The notes: generated by a model from the letters alone, not told the origin. A stretch of 64,000 bases of DNA from Lachnospiraceae bacterium (GCA_022510745.1 JAFLSY010000002.1:287775-351774); one strand, 5' to 3'. Positions 46,690 to 56,407 are shown, counted from the stretch's first letter. Numbers and translations are program-made.

Positions 46690-47055
46690 CTATGAATTCT
46701 TCAGCACTTCTTTGAAAGCATTGATCACTTGTTCCGGCTCATAAGGCTTACAGATAAACTCTTTGGCCCCGAGTTTCAGAGCTTCCATCAATTTTGAGGA
46801 CTGACCTGCAGCAGTTATCATAACCACGCGGGCATTAGGGTCAAACTCCTTAATCTCCTTTAAACAGGTCAAACCGTCCTTCTCCGGCATGGTAATGTCC
46901 ATGGTTACCGCATCAGGCTTGATCTCCTTGTATAGCTTTACTCCCTCTTCACCGTTTCCGGCCTCGCCTACAATGTCATGACCCATTCCCTCCAAAACAT
47001 TGCGAAGCATTTTTCGGGACATTTTAGAATCGTCCACGATCAATATTTTAGCCAT
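46690..47055 (-). CDS. cheY: CheY-like single-domain response regulator
   Basis: 121 residues, a lone receiver domain. Acidic pocket ILIVDDS (4-10), phosphoacceptor Asp in TMDITMP (about 51-57), Thr of VMITAAG (about 77-83) and Lys of CKPYEP (about 101-106). The lack of an output domain fits a CheY that would bind the flagellar switch. Together with the CheX-like gene 12 bases upstream it forms a chemotaxis signal/dephosphorylation pair. Confidence 0.88.
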   Translation of the reverse strand: MAKILIVDDSKMSRKMLRNVLEGMGHDIVGEAGNGEEGVKLYKEIKPDAVTMDITMPEKDGLTCLKEIKEFDPNARVVMITAAGQSSKLMEALKLGAKEFICKPYEPEQVINAFKEVLKNS

Positions 47056-47067
47056 TTCTAATTCCTC

Positions 47068-47961
47068 CTATTTCCGTCCTACTATTAAAAATGTAGCCTT
47101 CCTGTCACCCATATAGACCGGTATACTGCATATTACGTCTTCTTTTACGGAACGCTCATCGCTTACCAAAACAGGGGGCTTTAATTCGGAATCCACACCG
47201 TTTCTGCTCAAAGATGAGGCATACAATCCGTTAACCCAGTTTAAAAACTCTCCTGCGGCATCAAGAGCATCTTCCTCATTTAGCGGCTCATTCTCTTTAC
47301 AAAAAGCAGTTGTCATATCCACCAGACCGCCGTCCCCTTCTACAAAACCCAGTTCTATCTCTTTAAAGCCGACTACCGGGGCCGTAAAATCTGTCAGGGT
47401 CTGGAAAGCCGCCTTCTGTACGGCTGTTTCCTTTAAGATCACAGCCTTCCCCATATAGGCATGTCTGTCCACACACCTGATCAAAGTACGAATGATCAAC
47501 CCCGCAATATCTTTATAGGCCATGGCTTCCACCGGCAAAAACAGAGGTACGATACGCTCCGGCTCGTCGCTCCGTAAATCCTCCATATCGGATTTGCTAA
47601 AGCTGTTCTTCTGCTGAAATCCGTCCATAACATCTTCCAATTCCTTCATCTGCAGCAGATTTTCATTTACTAGTGCCTGTGCAAATGCAAGATAGGCATT
47701 TCCCTGCTTCTTAAGCAGATTACTGATCTGCTCCTCGGTCAGATATCCCTTTTCGACTGCGATATCACCAAAACGTTTATCCAGAGTTGCCTGCAGTTTG
47801 TTGACAGTTTCCGCCTGTTCAACCGTCATCATTCCTTCCGAAACCGCTAATAAACCCATCTTTACTCTGGTTTCATCCAATCTATCAATGACCTTTTTTA
47901 AATCCTCTTTCTTTATTTTCCCTGTTTCAACCAGATAATTCCCCAATATGTATTCTACCAT
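47068..47961 (-). CDS. CheX-like chemotaxis protein with MshEN-like N-terminal domain
   Basis: 297 residues. The C-terminal part (about 125-297) resembles CheX/CheC phosphatases (VVGFKEIELGFVEGDGGLVD; ALDAAGEFLNWVNGL, whose Glu/Asn pair recalls the ExxN catalytic motif). The N-terminal part (1-115) has two to three repeats of the form GxLxVExGxLTxEQxxxLLxxQ (KRFGDIAVEKGYLTEEQI), like MshEN domains that can bind c-di-GMP. Family CheX is usually about 150 residues, so this is a fusion. It probably dephosphorylates the neighbouring CheY. RBS AAGGAGAAGG, ATG. Confidence 0.78.
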   Translation of the reverse strand: MVEYILGNYLVETGKIKKEDLKKVIDRLDETRVKMGLLAVSEGMMTVEQAETVNKLQATLDKRFGDIAVEKGYLTEEQISNLLKKQGNAYLAFAQALVNENLLQMKELEDVMDGFQQKNSFSKSDMEDLRSDEPERIVPLFLPVEAMAYKDIAGLIIRTLIRCVDRHAYMGKAVILKETAVQKAAFQTLTDFTAPVVGFKEIELGFVEGDGGLVDMTTAFCKENEPLNEEDALDAAGEFLNWVNGLYASSLSRNGVDSELKPPVLVSDERSVKEDVICSIPVYMGDRKATFLIVGRK

Positions 47962-48106
47962 ATCCTTCTCCTTTCATGTTACCGGCAGCCTATACTCATC
48001 CTACCAGCAACTTATATTATAATCCGATTTATCAATTGTTTCCACAAAAAACAGGTAAAATATTTGTAAACATACTATGAACAACGTACTCAGAATATTT
48101 TTATGT

Positions 48107-48136
48107 AAAAAGTGCCGATACATAGGTACCGGCACT
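48107..48136 (-). terminator. Terminator of the Asn/Gly/Cys-rich protein gene
   Basis: On the minus strand AGTGCCGGTAC pairs with GTATCGGCACT around CTAT, followed by TTTTAC, 5 bases after the stop. Confidence 0.85.
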
Positions 48137-48140
48137 GTCA

Positions 48141-48452
48141 TTACTGTTCTTCACATCCACAGGTATCCCCGTTGGAATAGTTGCTTCTAACCCAGGGGGG
48201 AGTATTTCCGTTTCTGCTCCTGTCATACTCCCAATCCCTATTGTCATAGCCGCTGTTACGTCCGCCGCGATTGTCGTTGTTGTCACAGCCGCAGTCGTCA
48301 TTATCGTTGTTACCAATACGACCGTTGCCACGACTATTGCCGCAGTTATTGCCGTTTCCATTATCCCGGCTATTGCCACAGCTGTTGCCGTTTAAAAAAT
48401 TACCGCAGCCGCCGTTACAGAAAAGAAGAAAAAGAATGATCCAGTTACACAT
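48141..48452 (-). CDS. Asn/Gly/Cys-rich low-complexity protein
   Basis: 103 residues. A short hydrophobic start (CNWIILFLLF, 2-11) is followed by a Cys/Gly/Asn/Asp/Arg-rich body (CGNSRGNGRIGNNDNDDCGC, part of about 37-56) with about ten cysteines. It ends in CGCEEQ. It resembles small surface or spore-layer-like proteins seen in Lachnospiraceae, but I cannot name a family. The ribosome site is weak (GTGAG). The frame is chosen over an overlapping Thr/Ala-rich frame because of the membrane-type start and the well-placed terminator. Confidence 0.6.
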   Translation of the reverse strand: MCNWIILFLLFCNGGCGNFLNGNSCGNSRDNGNGNNCGNSRGNGRIGNNDNDDCGCDNNDNRGGRNSGYDNRDWEYDRSRNGNTPPWVRSNYSNGDTCGCEEQ

Positions 48453-48477
48453 ACTGCTTACTCACTTCTAAATGAAT

Positions 48478-49041
48478 TTACTGTATCTTATTCTTCCTTC
48501 TATCGGAGTGTGACTGTAAAAATGTGTTTTTTATATAGGAAAAGGTATAGCTCTCACCCTTATCAGCAAGCATATTTAGTAATTTTTCCAAATTTTTTCT
48601 GGTAAATTCGTGCATGGGAGCCGGATCCCTGCCCGTTTGATAGTATGCAAGCGGCGCTGTATCCGTATATGCATCTCCTAAATATACTTTAGAAGCCGCA
48701 ATCCGGTCCATTACCATTTCCGCAATATATTTTTTAGGCATGGGTGCGGGAGCCATGCCTCCCGGACCGCCCTCTAAGGAATAATCAATCCAATATTCAT
48801 AGTGGTGCTTGTTACGTCCCTTATGATGCATCCAGGCGGTGGAATAGCCTTTTGTTTCCCTTTCCGCATTATTCGGGCTTCTGTTCCCCTGATAATAGTG
48901 CGCTCCCACCCAAAACTCCGTTGGACTGTATTTGGATAGATCATGCAAAATGCCCTGTCTATAAAGACCAACGGCAAAACAACCTTTTAAGACCAACCAT
49001 TTATGGAGAGTAATGGTTTTAAAATGTTTCCACGCTTTCAT
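48478..49041 (-). CDS. DUF5662 family protein
   Basis: 187 residues. HDLSKYSPTEFW (about 33-44) and AWMHHKGRNKHHYEYW (about 69-84) give several His and Asp residues of an HD-like metal site. MPKKYIAEMVMDRIAASKVY (about 101-120) is a further conserved helix. The family has no known function; a phosphohydrolase-like activity is plausible from the motifs. It starts on an ATGA overlap with the stop of the upstream debranching-type gene, so the two are translationally coupled. GGAGAG ribosome site. Confidence 0.85.
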   Translation of the reverse strand: MKAWKHFKTITLHKWLVLKGCFAVGLYRQGILHDLSKYSPTEFWVGAHYYQGNRSPNNAERETKGYSTAWMHHKGRNKHHYEYWIDYSLEGGPGGMAPAPMPKKYIAEMVMDRIAASKVYLGDAYTDTAPLAYYQTGRDPAPMHEFTRKNLEKLLNMLADKGESYTFSYIKNTFLQSHSDRRKNKIQ

Positions 49042-50909
49042 TGGCTCTCCAAACCATCCTTTTCACGCCCATTTTTCTTTTCCTTCCCTAACATATCTTC
49101 CCTGCCAATCAACAGGCAGATGCACCTGCCCGGAATGTTTACGGAAGCGGATTCCTCCAAAGACTGCGCCGCCACATTCGGCCAAGACGCGATACAGCGC
49201 TCCCAGTGCATATTTTTTGGCAGCTTAGGCAAAGCAAAAGAATGGGACTCCCAGTGCATATTATAAGCAGCATAGAAAAAATCATCCGATGTGTTTCTAT
49301 CTTTTTGGGCATATTTACCGCAATACATAATACCCACCTGCCTGCTATAAACCGAAGTATCCGGCTTCCATGGCGCTTCTCCGTGATAGGACACATCCGG
49401 ATAACCGCATGCACCATAGTCCATCAGTCGAAGTTCTCTGCTCTGATGCAGTACCGGATGCTCCTTTCGCAAGGCAATCAGTTCTTTTACAAAAGTATAA
49501 ATTTCTCTGCCACTCTCTAAGTTCTTCCAGTTCAGCCAGGTAATATCATTATCCTGACAGTAAGGATTGTTATTTCCCCTCTGAGAATTTCCAAACTCGT
49601 CCCCCATAAACAAAAGAGGGGTTCCCTGAGATAAAAACAATAATAACAACGCATTTTTTATCTGCTTCATGCGCAGCTGTAAAATTGCTTTTTTACGGGC
49701 AGGACCTTCCTGTCCACAGTTCCAGCTTGCATTATAGTCGTTGCCGTCTTGATTGTTCTCGCCGTTATCTTCATTGTGCTTTCTTTCATAGGAGACCAAA
49801 TCCATCAACGTAAAACCGTCATAATTGGTCAGGAAATTAATCTGTCCGCATTTTGCAGGATTGCGGCGCATATGCTGCAGCACCGACTGCAGCATGCCCT
49901 CGTCTCCCTTTAAAAATCTACGCATATCATATCGATAGGCATCCCTATATTCTGCAAGAAAACGCTCCTGGCCGGATGTATTTCCATCCGTCTGCATTTC
50001 TGTATGAAACCCATAGTACCAGAGTTTGGTTCTTGCTAACACCGGATCCTGTGCGGGTATATCCTGTCTGATATTCTCTCCCTTTAAATGAAAACCGTCC
50101 ACATGGTATTCTAAAACCCAATAGCGGAGTATTGCCAGCCGTTCCGCATCCGTTACCCTATTCGTGAAATAAAACTGCAGAATCAGCTCCATCCCATTTT
50201 GATGGATACTTTTCACCAAATCCTTAAACTCGGTCACCGCATCTTTGGAATAGGCATAGGCACTTTTGGGGCTGTAATAACAGCCTTCGGTATAGCCCCA
50301 ATAATTTTTCCTTCCAGGTATCGCTTTGTCAGTATCTCCAAAAGGATTATCTAACCGGTGTGCTTCCACTTCATCAAATTCATATACCGGCTGAAGCTCT
50401 AATGTCGTGATTCCCAATTCCTTTAAATAGGGCAGTTTCTCCGCTAATCCGGCAAAAGTACCTCTTGCTTTTACACCTGAGGAAGTATGTCTGGTAAACC
50501 CCCTGACATGCATACAATAGACAATACTGTCCTCGTATGGAATTTCCCGGGGTCTATCCCCACCCCAATTATATTCTGGAGGCGGCAGAACCGCTAATTT
50601 GACGGGCTGTTCTCTTTTAACAGCGCCATAGGGAGTGCCCCCCAAAAAAGCTCTTCCCCTCTCATCGGCTAAAAACCTACCCTCTTCATAAAAACAATAG
50701 GCCAGCTTTTCCGGTTCTACATCCTTTATGAACATTGTATATACGTTACCCACCCTATTCTCTCTCTGAAAGGGCAGTCTTGCAAACTCTTTTTTTGTTT
50801 TTCTGTCAAACAATACCACGCCACAGTTCTCTGTGGCAGAAACGTATGCAAAATTAATGCCATCCTTATAAGCTTGTACTCCCAGCGGAAGCGGTGTCCC
50901 TCTTGTCAT
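49038..50909 (-). CDS. Glycogen debranching/isoamylase-type GH13 enzyme
   Basis: 623 residues from the ATG at 50909, which has GGAGAG 6 bases upstream; an ATG 11 codons earlier lacks a ribosome site. A CBM48-like module (about 1-110) precedes a GH13 barrel with YCMHVRGFT, LELQPVYEFDE and LEYHVDGFHLKGENI. At the usual nucleophile position the sequence reads GFHLKGE where active enzymes have GFRxD, and the expected acid Glu is not obvious. FMGDEFGNSQRGNNNPYCQDN is GlgX/isoamylase-like. Catalytic competence is therefore doubtful, although the fold is clear. Probably acts on, or only binds, alpha-glucan together with GlgB. Confidence 0.82.
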   Translation of the reverse strand: MTRGTPLPLGVQAYKDGINFAYVSATENCGVVLFDRKTKKEFARLPFQRENRVGNVYTMFIKDVEPEKLAYCFYEEGRFLADERGRAFLGGTPYGAVKREQPVKLAVLPPPEYNWGGDRPREIPYEDSIVYCMHVRGFTRHTSSGVKARGTFAGLAEKLPYLKELGITTLELQPVYEFDEVEAHRLDNPFGDTDKAIPGRKNYWGYTEGCYYSPKSAYAYSKDAVTEFKDLVKSIHQNGMELILQFYFTNRVTDAERLAILRYWVLEYHVDGFHLKGENIRQDIPAQDPVLARTKLWYYGFHTEMQTDGNTSGQERFLAEYRDAYRYDMRRFLKGDEGMLQSVLQHMRRNPAKCGQINFLTNYDGFTLMDLVSYERKHNEDNGENNQDGNDYNASWNCGQEGPARKKAILQLRMKQIKNALLLLFLSQGTPLLFMGDEFGNSQRGNNNPYCQDNDITWLNWKNLESGREIYTFVKELIALRKEHPVLHQSRELRLMDYGACGYPDVSYHGEAPWKPDTSVYSRQVGIMYCGKYAQKDRNTSDDFFYAAYNMHWESHSFALPKLPKNMHWERCIASWPNVAAQSLEESASVNIPGRCICLLIGREDMLGKEKKNGREKDGLESQ

Positions 50910-51047
50910 TTTTCTCTCCAAAGTCTTCTCCTCTTTCTGCATGTCCGTACTTTAGTCATTATATCATATTATTACAATGCCCTGCTACGCTTATTTTATA
51001 ATTTTCCAAAAAATCCCATCGACAACAGGCATATTTCATGAAAGAAA

Positions 51048-51076
51048 TTGCAAGATGAGCCATTAACAGCTATAAT
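51048..51076 (+). promoter_or_regulatory. Sigma-A promoter of the DUF1292 gene
   Basis: TTGCAA (51048-51053), 17 bases, TATAAT (51071-51076); start codon 32 bases further on, after AAGGAGG. Among the clearest housekeeping promoters in the window. Confidence 0.85.
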
Positions 51077-51107
51077 ATAAGAAAAATGTATCACCAAGGA
51101 GGTTTTT

Positions 51108-51431
51108 ATGGCTGAAAATAATTATGCAGAAGAAGAAATGACCGTAGATATCGAATTGGAAGACGGTAAAAAAGTAAACTGTGCGGTAATTACCATCCTT
51201 ACCGTCAATCAAAAAGACTATATTGTACTTCTCCCTTTGGATGAGAACGGAGAAAATCAGGACGGTGAAGTCTGGTTCTATGGCTATAAAGAAGACGAGA
51301 AAGATCCTAATGTGGAGCCTGAATTAATATATATAGAAGACGATGTGGAATATGAGGCAGTTTCCGATGCCTTTGATGAATTTCTGGACAATCAGGAGTT
51401 TGACGAACTGCTTTCCGAAGAAAAAGAATAG
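51108..51431 (+). CDS. DUF1292 family protein
   Basis: 107 residues, very acidic. VDIELEDGKKVNCAVITILTVNQKDYIVLLPLD (about 10-42, in part) is the DUF1292 core, a small beta domain. It is followed by EVWFYGYKE and an acidic helical tail. Function unknown; many Firmicutes have it. Strong promoter and AAGGAGG site. Its last 40 bases overlap the end of the convergent helicase gene, an uncommon arrangement. Confidence 0.92.
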   Translation: MAENNYAEEEMTVDIELEDGKKVNCAVITILTVNQKDYIVLLPLDENGENQDGEVWFYGYKEDEKDPNVEPELIYIEDDVEYEAVSDAFDEFLDNQEFDELLSEEKE

Positions 51432-53293
51432 TCTTTTTCTTCCAAAAGCGGCTGCAGAAACCGTGAAGGCTGCCTTGGACGCTCCTCTGTACCTGTCAGA
51501 TACAGAAGCTCCAAGGCTTTTTTGGCTCTTGTCATCCCCACATAAAACAATCTCCTCTCTTCTTCTACGGTTTCTTTACATGGCATCCTTCCATGGGGCA
51601 TTTTTCCTTCATTCAAATTGGGCAGGCACACATAGGTAAATTCAAGGCCTTTGCTCCCATGCATTGTCAACAGATTTACGCCCTTTTCCGCGCCTTCTAT
51701 CATCCCAGGCCCCTTATGCTCCGTCTCCTCTGTTTTTTGTTCTATAAAAGCCAGCCATTCTTCTATACGGGTAAAGCTCTTTGCACTTTGCTGCAGTTCA
51801 TCCAACATTTCCTTCCATTCTTCATAAACCGTGACATCCTCTCCTGCTCTGCCCCTTAACCATATGTCATATCCCATTCCTTTTCTGATAAATTGAATGG
51901 CCAGCCAGGGGGACATTCGTTGAAGTTTTTCAAATTGAGAGGAAAGCCGGTGTAGTGCTTTTGCAGCATCCCTTTTATTCCCATCTTCCAACTCCCCTGC
52001 CAGTTTCTCTAAATCCACCGTATCTTCCCAGAGAGCATTTCGCCCAATACCCCTTTCCGGTTTATTCATAATGTTAAGAAAAAGTTTTCGGCTGTGTACA
52101 CCCTTCGCAAACCGCAGGTAAGCCAAGATATCCTGTACCACAAAATGCTCATATGGTCTTTTTCTGCCTTCCCTGACGCGATAGGGAATATTTTCTTTTA
52201 GCAAAAAAGGAATTAGGGATTCTATTTCCCGATTGGTTCTAAAGATTACCGCCATTTCCTCCCAGGATATCTGCGTATGCAGGACTTTTAACTGCTCCGC
52301 CAGATACGCAAACTGCATACTCCGCTCTTTAAAGCTTTTTAACGTCACAGGCTCTCTTCCTGTAAGTCCCTCAATCGCTCCCGCCGCAGAAAGTGTTTTA
52401 GACATACGTTTTTCATTCTCTGCGATCACCTTGCCCGCGGCTTCTATGATTTCCACCCTGCTTCGATAATTGCTGCCCATGGGGAGGAAAGCCGCTCTCG
52501 GAAAGTCCTGTAAAAAACGCTGTAGAATGCCGGGGCTGGATCCCCGAAAACCATAAATGGACTGATCGTCATCCCCTACTACAAAGAGATTGTTCTCCGG
52601 ATAAGCCAGTTTTTTAACCACCTCATACTGAATCCGGTTACAATCCTGAAATTCATCTACTAAAATAAAAGAAAAACGCTTCTGCCAATCGGTTAATACT
52701 GCGGTCTTTTTCTGAAACAGTTCCAAACACAAAAGCAGCATATCATCAAAATCCAGCTTTCCTTTCTGCCTGCATTGTTTTCTGTACTCCTTATAAATGA
52801 AATAAAAGCTCTCCTTATCCAGTCCCGCAGGCAGAGGAAGTTCTTCTATCCGCCTTCCGTTTTTTAAGAGGCTGATACATTCCAGAATTGCTTCACCATT
52901 CTCTTCTTCCTGCGAATAGAAAGGCATGGGGCGTAATAAGGATTGGATGATTCGAATTTTTTCAGGGTAAGACAAAAGACTGTTCTGATGGAAATGAAAA
53001 TGTTCTTTTAAGATGTGATAACAGAGTGCATGAAAGGTACCGAATACAACAGGTAAAGATTTTCCTTTCATTTCCCGTTCAAAGCGCTGCTGCATAGAGA
53101 GTGCAGCTGCTTTAGAATATGTCATGACCAGCATAGCTTCCGGTGGCACATGCTGCCTTTCAATCAAAAACCGTAGTCTGTGAACCAAGGTAAAGGTTTT
53201 CCCACTGCCGGGGCCCGCAAGACATAACACCGGGCCTCTGACAGTGGTGACCGCCTGTTTCTGTTCTTTGTTCAATAAGTCAAAGTAACTCAA
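51392..53293 (-). CDS. UvrD/PcrA-like superfamily I DNA helicase
   Basis: 633 residues from a TTG start with AGGAGG 6 bases upstream. Motifs in order: Q-motif region NKEQKQAV, Walker A AGPGSGKTFTL (about 27-37), VDEFQDCN, GDDDQSIYGFRG, SNYRS, LLTMHGSKGLEFTYV and RRLFYVGMTRAKKAL. It unwinds DNA 3' to 5' in repair or replication restart. It is about 100 residues shorter than PcrA and lacks the usual C-terminal RNA-polymerase-binding Tudor region, ending in a Ser-rich tail. It is 8 bases downstream of gltX. Confidence 0.92.
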   Translation of the reverse strand: MSYFDLLNKEQKQAVTTVRGPVLCLAGPGSGKTFTLVHRLRFLIERQHVPPEAMLVMTYSKAAALSMQQRFEREMKGKSLPVVFGTFHALCYHILKEHFHFHQNSLLSYPEKIRIIQSLLRPMPFYSQEEENGEAILECISLLKNGRRIEELPLPAGLDKESFYFIYKEYRKQCRQKGKLDFDDMLLLCLELFQKKTAVLTDWQKRFSFILVDEFQDCNRIQYEVVKKLAYPENNLFVVGDDDQSIYGFRGSSPGILQRFLQDFPRAAFLPMGSNYRSRVEIIEAAGKVIAENEKRMSKTLSAAGAIEGLTGREPVTLKSFKERSMQFAYLAEQLKVLHTQISWEEMAVIFRTNREIESLIPFLLKENIPYRVREGRKRPYEHFVVQDILAYLRFAKGVHSRKLFLNIMNKPERGIGRNALWEDTVDLEKLAGELEDGNKRDAAKALHRLSSQFEKLQRMSPWLAIQFIRKGMGYDIWLRGRAGEDVTVYEEWKEMLDELQQSAKSFTRIEEWLAFIEQKTEETEHKGPGMIEGAEKGVNLLTMHGSKGLEFTYVCLPNLNEGKMPHGRMPCKETVEEERRLFYVGMTRAKKALELLYLTGTEERPRQPSRFLQPLLEEKDYSFSSESSSSNS

Positions 53294-53301
53294 TATTCCT
53301 C

Positions 53302-54756
53302 CTAAGCCTGCAGCTTTTCAATACCTTTACGGATTCTTTTTAAGGACTCTTCCTTCCCTAAAATTTCCATGATTTCCGTAGCGCCCGCCGGTGTCATCTG
53401 TTTGCCGGATACTGCGGTACGGATGGGCCACATCACATAACCGTTCTTGCAGCCTTTTTTCTCTACATAGCCTAAAAGACTCTGGTACAACGCATCGTTG
53501 GAATAATCTTCCTGGGCCTCCAATATGGGCAATACCTCATTTAATACTTCCAAAGAAGAAGCCGTATCGGTCTTCATCTTCTTATGGGTATACATTTCCG
53601 TATCATACTCCGGCAGTTCTTTAAAGAAATCCACCTGTCCGGCAATATCGGGAAAGACTTCAATTCTGGTCTTCACCATGGCAGCTATCTTCTGCAGATC
53701 AAAACCTTCACCCAAAGCCTCTTTTAAATAAGGCTCAGCCATTTCATAGAATTTATCCGGATCCATAGCCTTAAAATACTCGCCGTTCATCCATCTCAAT
53801 TTCACAATATCGAATACGGCCGGGGATTTGCTGATTCTGTGGTAGTCAAACTCCTTTATCAGCTCCTCCAGTGAAAAAATCTCACGGTTATCTTCAGGAC
53901 TCCATCCCAAGAGAGCAATATAGTTGACAATGGCCTCCGTTAAAAAGCCCTGCTCCACCAAATCCTCAAAGGATGAATGCCCGCTTCTCTTACTCAGCTT
54001 TTTATGATTCTCATCTGTTATTAACGGAAGATGTACATATACCGGAACCTGCCAGCCAAACGCCTCATAAAGTCTGACATATTTTGGAGATGAGGACAAA
54101 TACTCATTTCCTCTTACCACATGGGTAATGTTCATGGTATGGTCGTCCACTACATTGGCAAAATTGTAGGTAGGATAGCCGTCTGACTTGATCAGGATCA
54201 TGTCGTCCAATTCACTGTTATTCACAGTAATATCTCCGTACAACTCGTCATGAAAGGTCGTGGTTCCTTCTGTGGGATTATTCTGACGGATAACAAAAGG
54301 TATTCCTTCTTTCAGTTTTTGCTCTACCTCTTCTTGGGACAGGGACAGACAGTGCTTATCATAGATCATGATTTCTTTGCCTTCCACGATCTCGGTCTTT
54401 AAGCCGGCAAGTCTTTCTTTATCACAGAAGCAATAATAAGCCTCACGTTTGTCAATCAGCTCCTGTGCATACTCCATATAGATGCCCGTCTTAACTCTTT
54501 CACTCTGCACATAGGGACCGTAACCGCCGTCTTTGTCCGGACCTTCATCGTGCTTTAAACCTGTCTTCTCCATCGTACGGTAAATAATCTCCGTAGCGCC
54601 CTCCATAAAGCGTTCCTGGTCCGTATCTTCAATGCGGAGCATAAAATCTCCGTCAGCATGTTTAGCAATTAAAAATTCATACAGTGCAGAACGCAGATTT
54701 CCCACATGCATTTTACCGGTAGGACTGGGTGCGTATCTTGTTCTGATCTTAGTCAT
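53302..54756 (-). CDS. gltX: Glutamyl-tRNA synthetase
   Basis: 484 residues from the ATG at 54756, 4 bases after GGAGGAAA; a Met seven codons earlier lacks this spacing. Class I signature [10 protein letters not shown] (HIGH variant) follows YAPSPTGKM, and KLSKRSGH is the KMSKS loop. The anticodon-binding region is full length. It charges tRNA-Glu (and tRNA-Gln where GatCAB is used). It lies between the hydrogenase-like gene and the helicase gene on the same strand. Confidence 0.96.
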   Translation of the reverse strand: MTKIRTRYAPSPTGKMHVGNLRSALYEFLIAKHADGDFMLRIEDTDQERFMEGATEIIYRTMEKTGLKHDEGPDKDGGYGPYVQSERVKTGIYMEYAQELIDKREAYYCFCDKERLAGLKTEIVEGKEIMIYDKHCLSLSQEEVEQKLKEGIPFVIRQNNPTEGTTTFHDELYGDITVNNSELDDMILIKSDGYPTYNFANVVDDHTMNITHVVRGNEYLSSSPKYVRLYEAFGWQVPVYVHLPLITDENHKKLSKRSGHSSFEDLVEQGFLTEAIVNYIALLGWSPEDNREIFSLEELIKEFDYHRISKSPAVFDIVKLRWMNGEYFKAMDPDKFYEMAEPYLKEALGEGFDLQKIAAMVKTRIEVFPDIAGQVDFFKELPEYDTEMYTHKKMKTDTASSLEVLNEVLPILEAQEDYSNDALYQSLLGYVEKKGCKNGYVMWPIRTAVSGKQMTPAGATEIMEILGKEESLKRIRKGIEKLQA

Positions 54757-54788
54757 AATTTCCTCCGTTCCGGGCATCTGCCCCTGTT

Positions 54789-56282
54789 TTATTGTTCCGG
54801 TACCTTTCGAATGGCTTCTGCTTTGAATTTAGCCACTTCTTTTGCTGCTGCGCCCAGGGCAATATTGGTCCCCGCACCCGCTATACAGCCTCCCGGACAG
54901 GCCATTCCTTCTATCAGACAGCCTTTTTTCTTACCGGCCTTAGCCAGTAATAACATCTTTTTACATTCGGACAACCCCTCCGCATGCTCCACATGAACGG
55001 CAGTACCGGGAAAATATTCTTTAATACAGTCTTCAATGGCACTGGCCACTCCGCCTGCTACACCGTAACCGCGTCCTGCCGCAGTCGCTCCCCTCATTTC
55101 ATCCAAAGCTTGTATTTCTTCTACCAGAATGCCCCTAGCTTCAAACATACCCGTCAGTTCCTCAAATGTAATCACAAAATCCACATCCGAACGAACGGTT
55201 CTGCGGGAAGCCTCCAATTTCTTGGACGCACAGGGCCCGATAAAGACCACGCTGGCATCCGGATGCTCCTGTTTGATGATGCGGGCCGTCGCTACCATAG
55301 GCGTCAATTCATTACTGATTTTATCAATGGTTTCCGGAAACAGATGCTTTGCCATGACCGACCATGACGGACAGCAGGAAGTTAATGCAAAATCCTGCTT
55401 GCCGCTGGCTACTTCTCTGACATAATGCTCCGCTTCCGCTGCACATCCTAAATCTGCGCCCAGCGCAGTTTCATACACTTCTGCAAAGCCTAACTCTTTT
55501 AAAGCAGTTTTGAACATATCAGGCGTCACCTTGGGTCCAAACTGCCCTGCAAAAGCGGGCGCCACCTGCGCTATGATCTTTCTGCCGGACTGCATGGCCC
55601 GAATCAATTGAAATATCTGGGACTTATCCGCAATAGCGCCAAAAGGACAACTCACCATGCACTGTCCGCAGGATACACAGGCCTCATTATCAATGACAGC
55701 CCTGCCGTATTTATCATCCTGAATGGCATTCACACCACAGGCCTTTTTACATGGACGCTCCTTATGGGATATCGCATCATACGGGCAGATATCCTTACAT
55801 TTTCCGCACTTAATACATTTTTCCCGATCAATATGGGATTTGCCGTTCTGCATGGTCATAGCCCCTACAGGACAGACCTCTCTGCAGGGATGTGCCATAC
55901 ACCCCATACAGGTATTTGTAACCTCGAAATGATTTTCCGGGCAGGCATTACAGGCAGAAGGGATCACCTGCATCAAGGGAGGCTCATAGTATTTCTCATC
56001 AATATTGCTCTCCTCTAACCCTTCCGTCAAGTGTCCGGGATGCTCTCTGTTCTCCGGCCGCAGTGCCATTCCCATGGCCAGACGGAGACGCTCTCTTATG
56101 ATCGCTCTGTCACGGTACACGCTTTCCCAGTACTGGGACTCTTCATAGTCCACAATTTTATAGGGAAGCGCTTCCATATCATCCTTTAAATTGGTAGAGT
56201 GATAGGCCAGATTGGCTACTTCTTTAAATACTCTTCTCCTTCGCTGTCTAACGGGAGTATCAATCCCTCTCATGCTGCTCAT
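54789..56282 (-). CDS. Monomeric [FeFe]-hydrogenase-like protein with extra Fe-S clusters
   Basis: 497 residues. N-terminal cluster motifs: [18 protein letters not shown] (111-128), CREVCP (133-138), [12 protein letters not shown] (156-167), CKKAC (178-182) and [12 protein letters not shown] (202-213). The H-cluster domain shows TSCCPSW (301-307), GPCASKKLE (349-357) and ACPGGC (461-466). All four H-cluster cysteines are present, but L2 reads GPC instead of the MPC of group A enzymes and TSCCP is followed by Ser. This fits the less-studied group B type. It should reduce protons or oxidise hydrogen with ferredoxin. Maturases HydEFG are not in the window. Confidence 0.85.
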   Translation of the reverse strand: MSSMRGIDTPVRQRRRRVFKEVANLAYHSTNLKDDMEALPYKIVDYEESQYWESVYRDRAIIRERLRLAMGMALRPENREHPGHLTEGLEESNIDEKYYEPPLMQVIPSACNACPENHFEVTNTCMGCMAHPCREVCPVGAMTMQNGKSHIDREKCIKCGKCKDICPYDAISHKERPCKKACGVNAIQDDKYGRAVIDNEACVSCGQCMVSCPFGAIADKSQIFQLIRAMQSGRKIIAQVAPAFAGQFGPKVTPDMFKTALKELGFAEVYETALGADLGCAAEAEHYVREVASGKQDFALTSCCPSWSVMAKHLFPETIDKISNELTPMVATARIIKQEHPDASVVFIGPCASKKLEASRRTVRSDVDFVITFEELTGMFEARGILVEEIQALDEMRGATAAGRGYGVAGGVASAIEDCIKEYFPGTAVHVEHAEGLSECKKMLLLAKAGKKKGCLIEGMACPGGCIAGAGTNIALGAAAKEVAKFKAEAIRKVPEQ

Positions 56283-56407
56283 TACTTTTCCTCCGAGGAA
56301 ATAAAATTCCTGCCGCTTTAGTCGCTATGATTAGTAAAACATAAACTTGATAGGAAATCAAGTCCTCTTCTTTTCCTTTGCAGTGCGTAACATCTTACAA
56401 AAACCGC

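Noticed and set aside
48101..48379. Thr/Ala/Val-rich 92-residue frame overlapping the Asn/Gly/Cys-rich gene
   Set aside because: It runs through the terminator at 48107-48136 and is a frame-shifted reading of the same repetitive codons.
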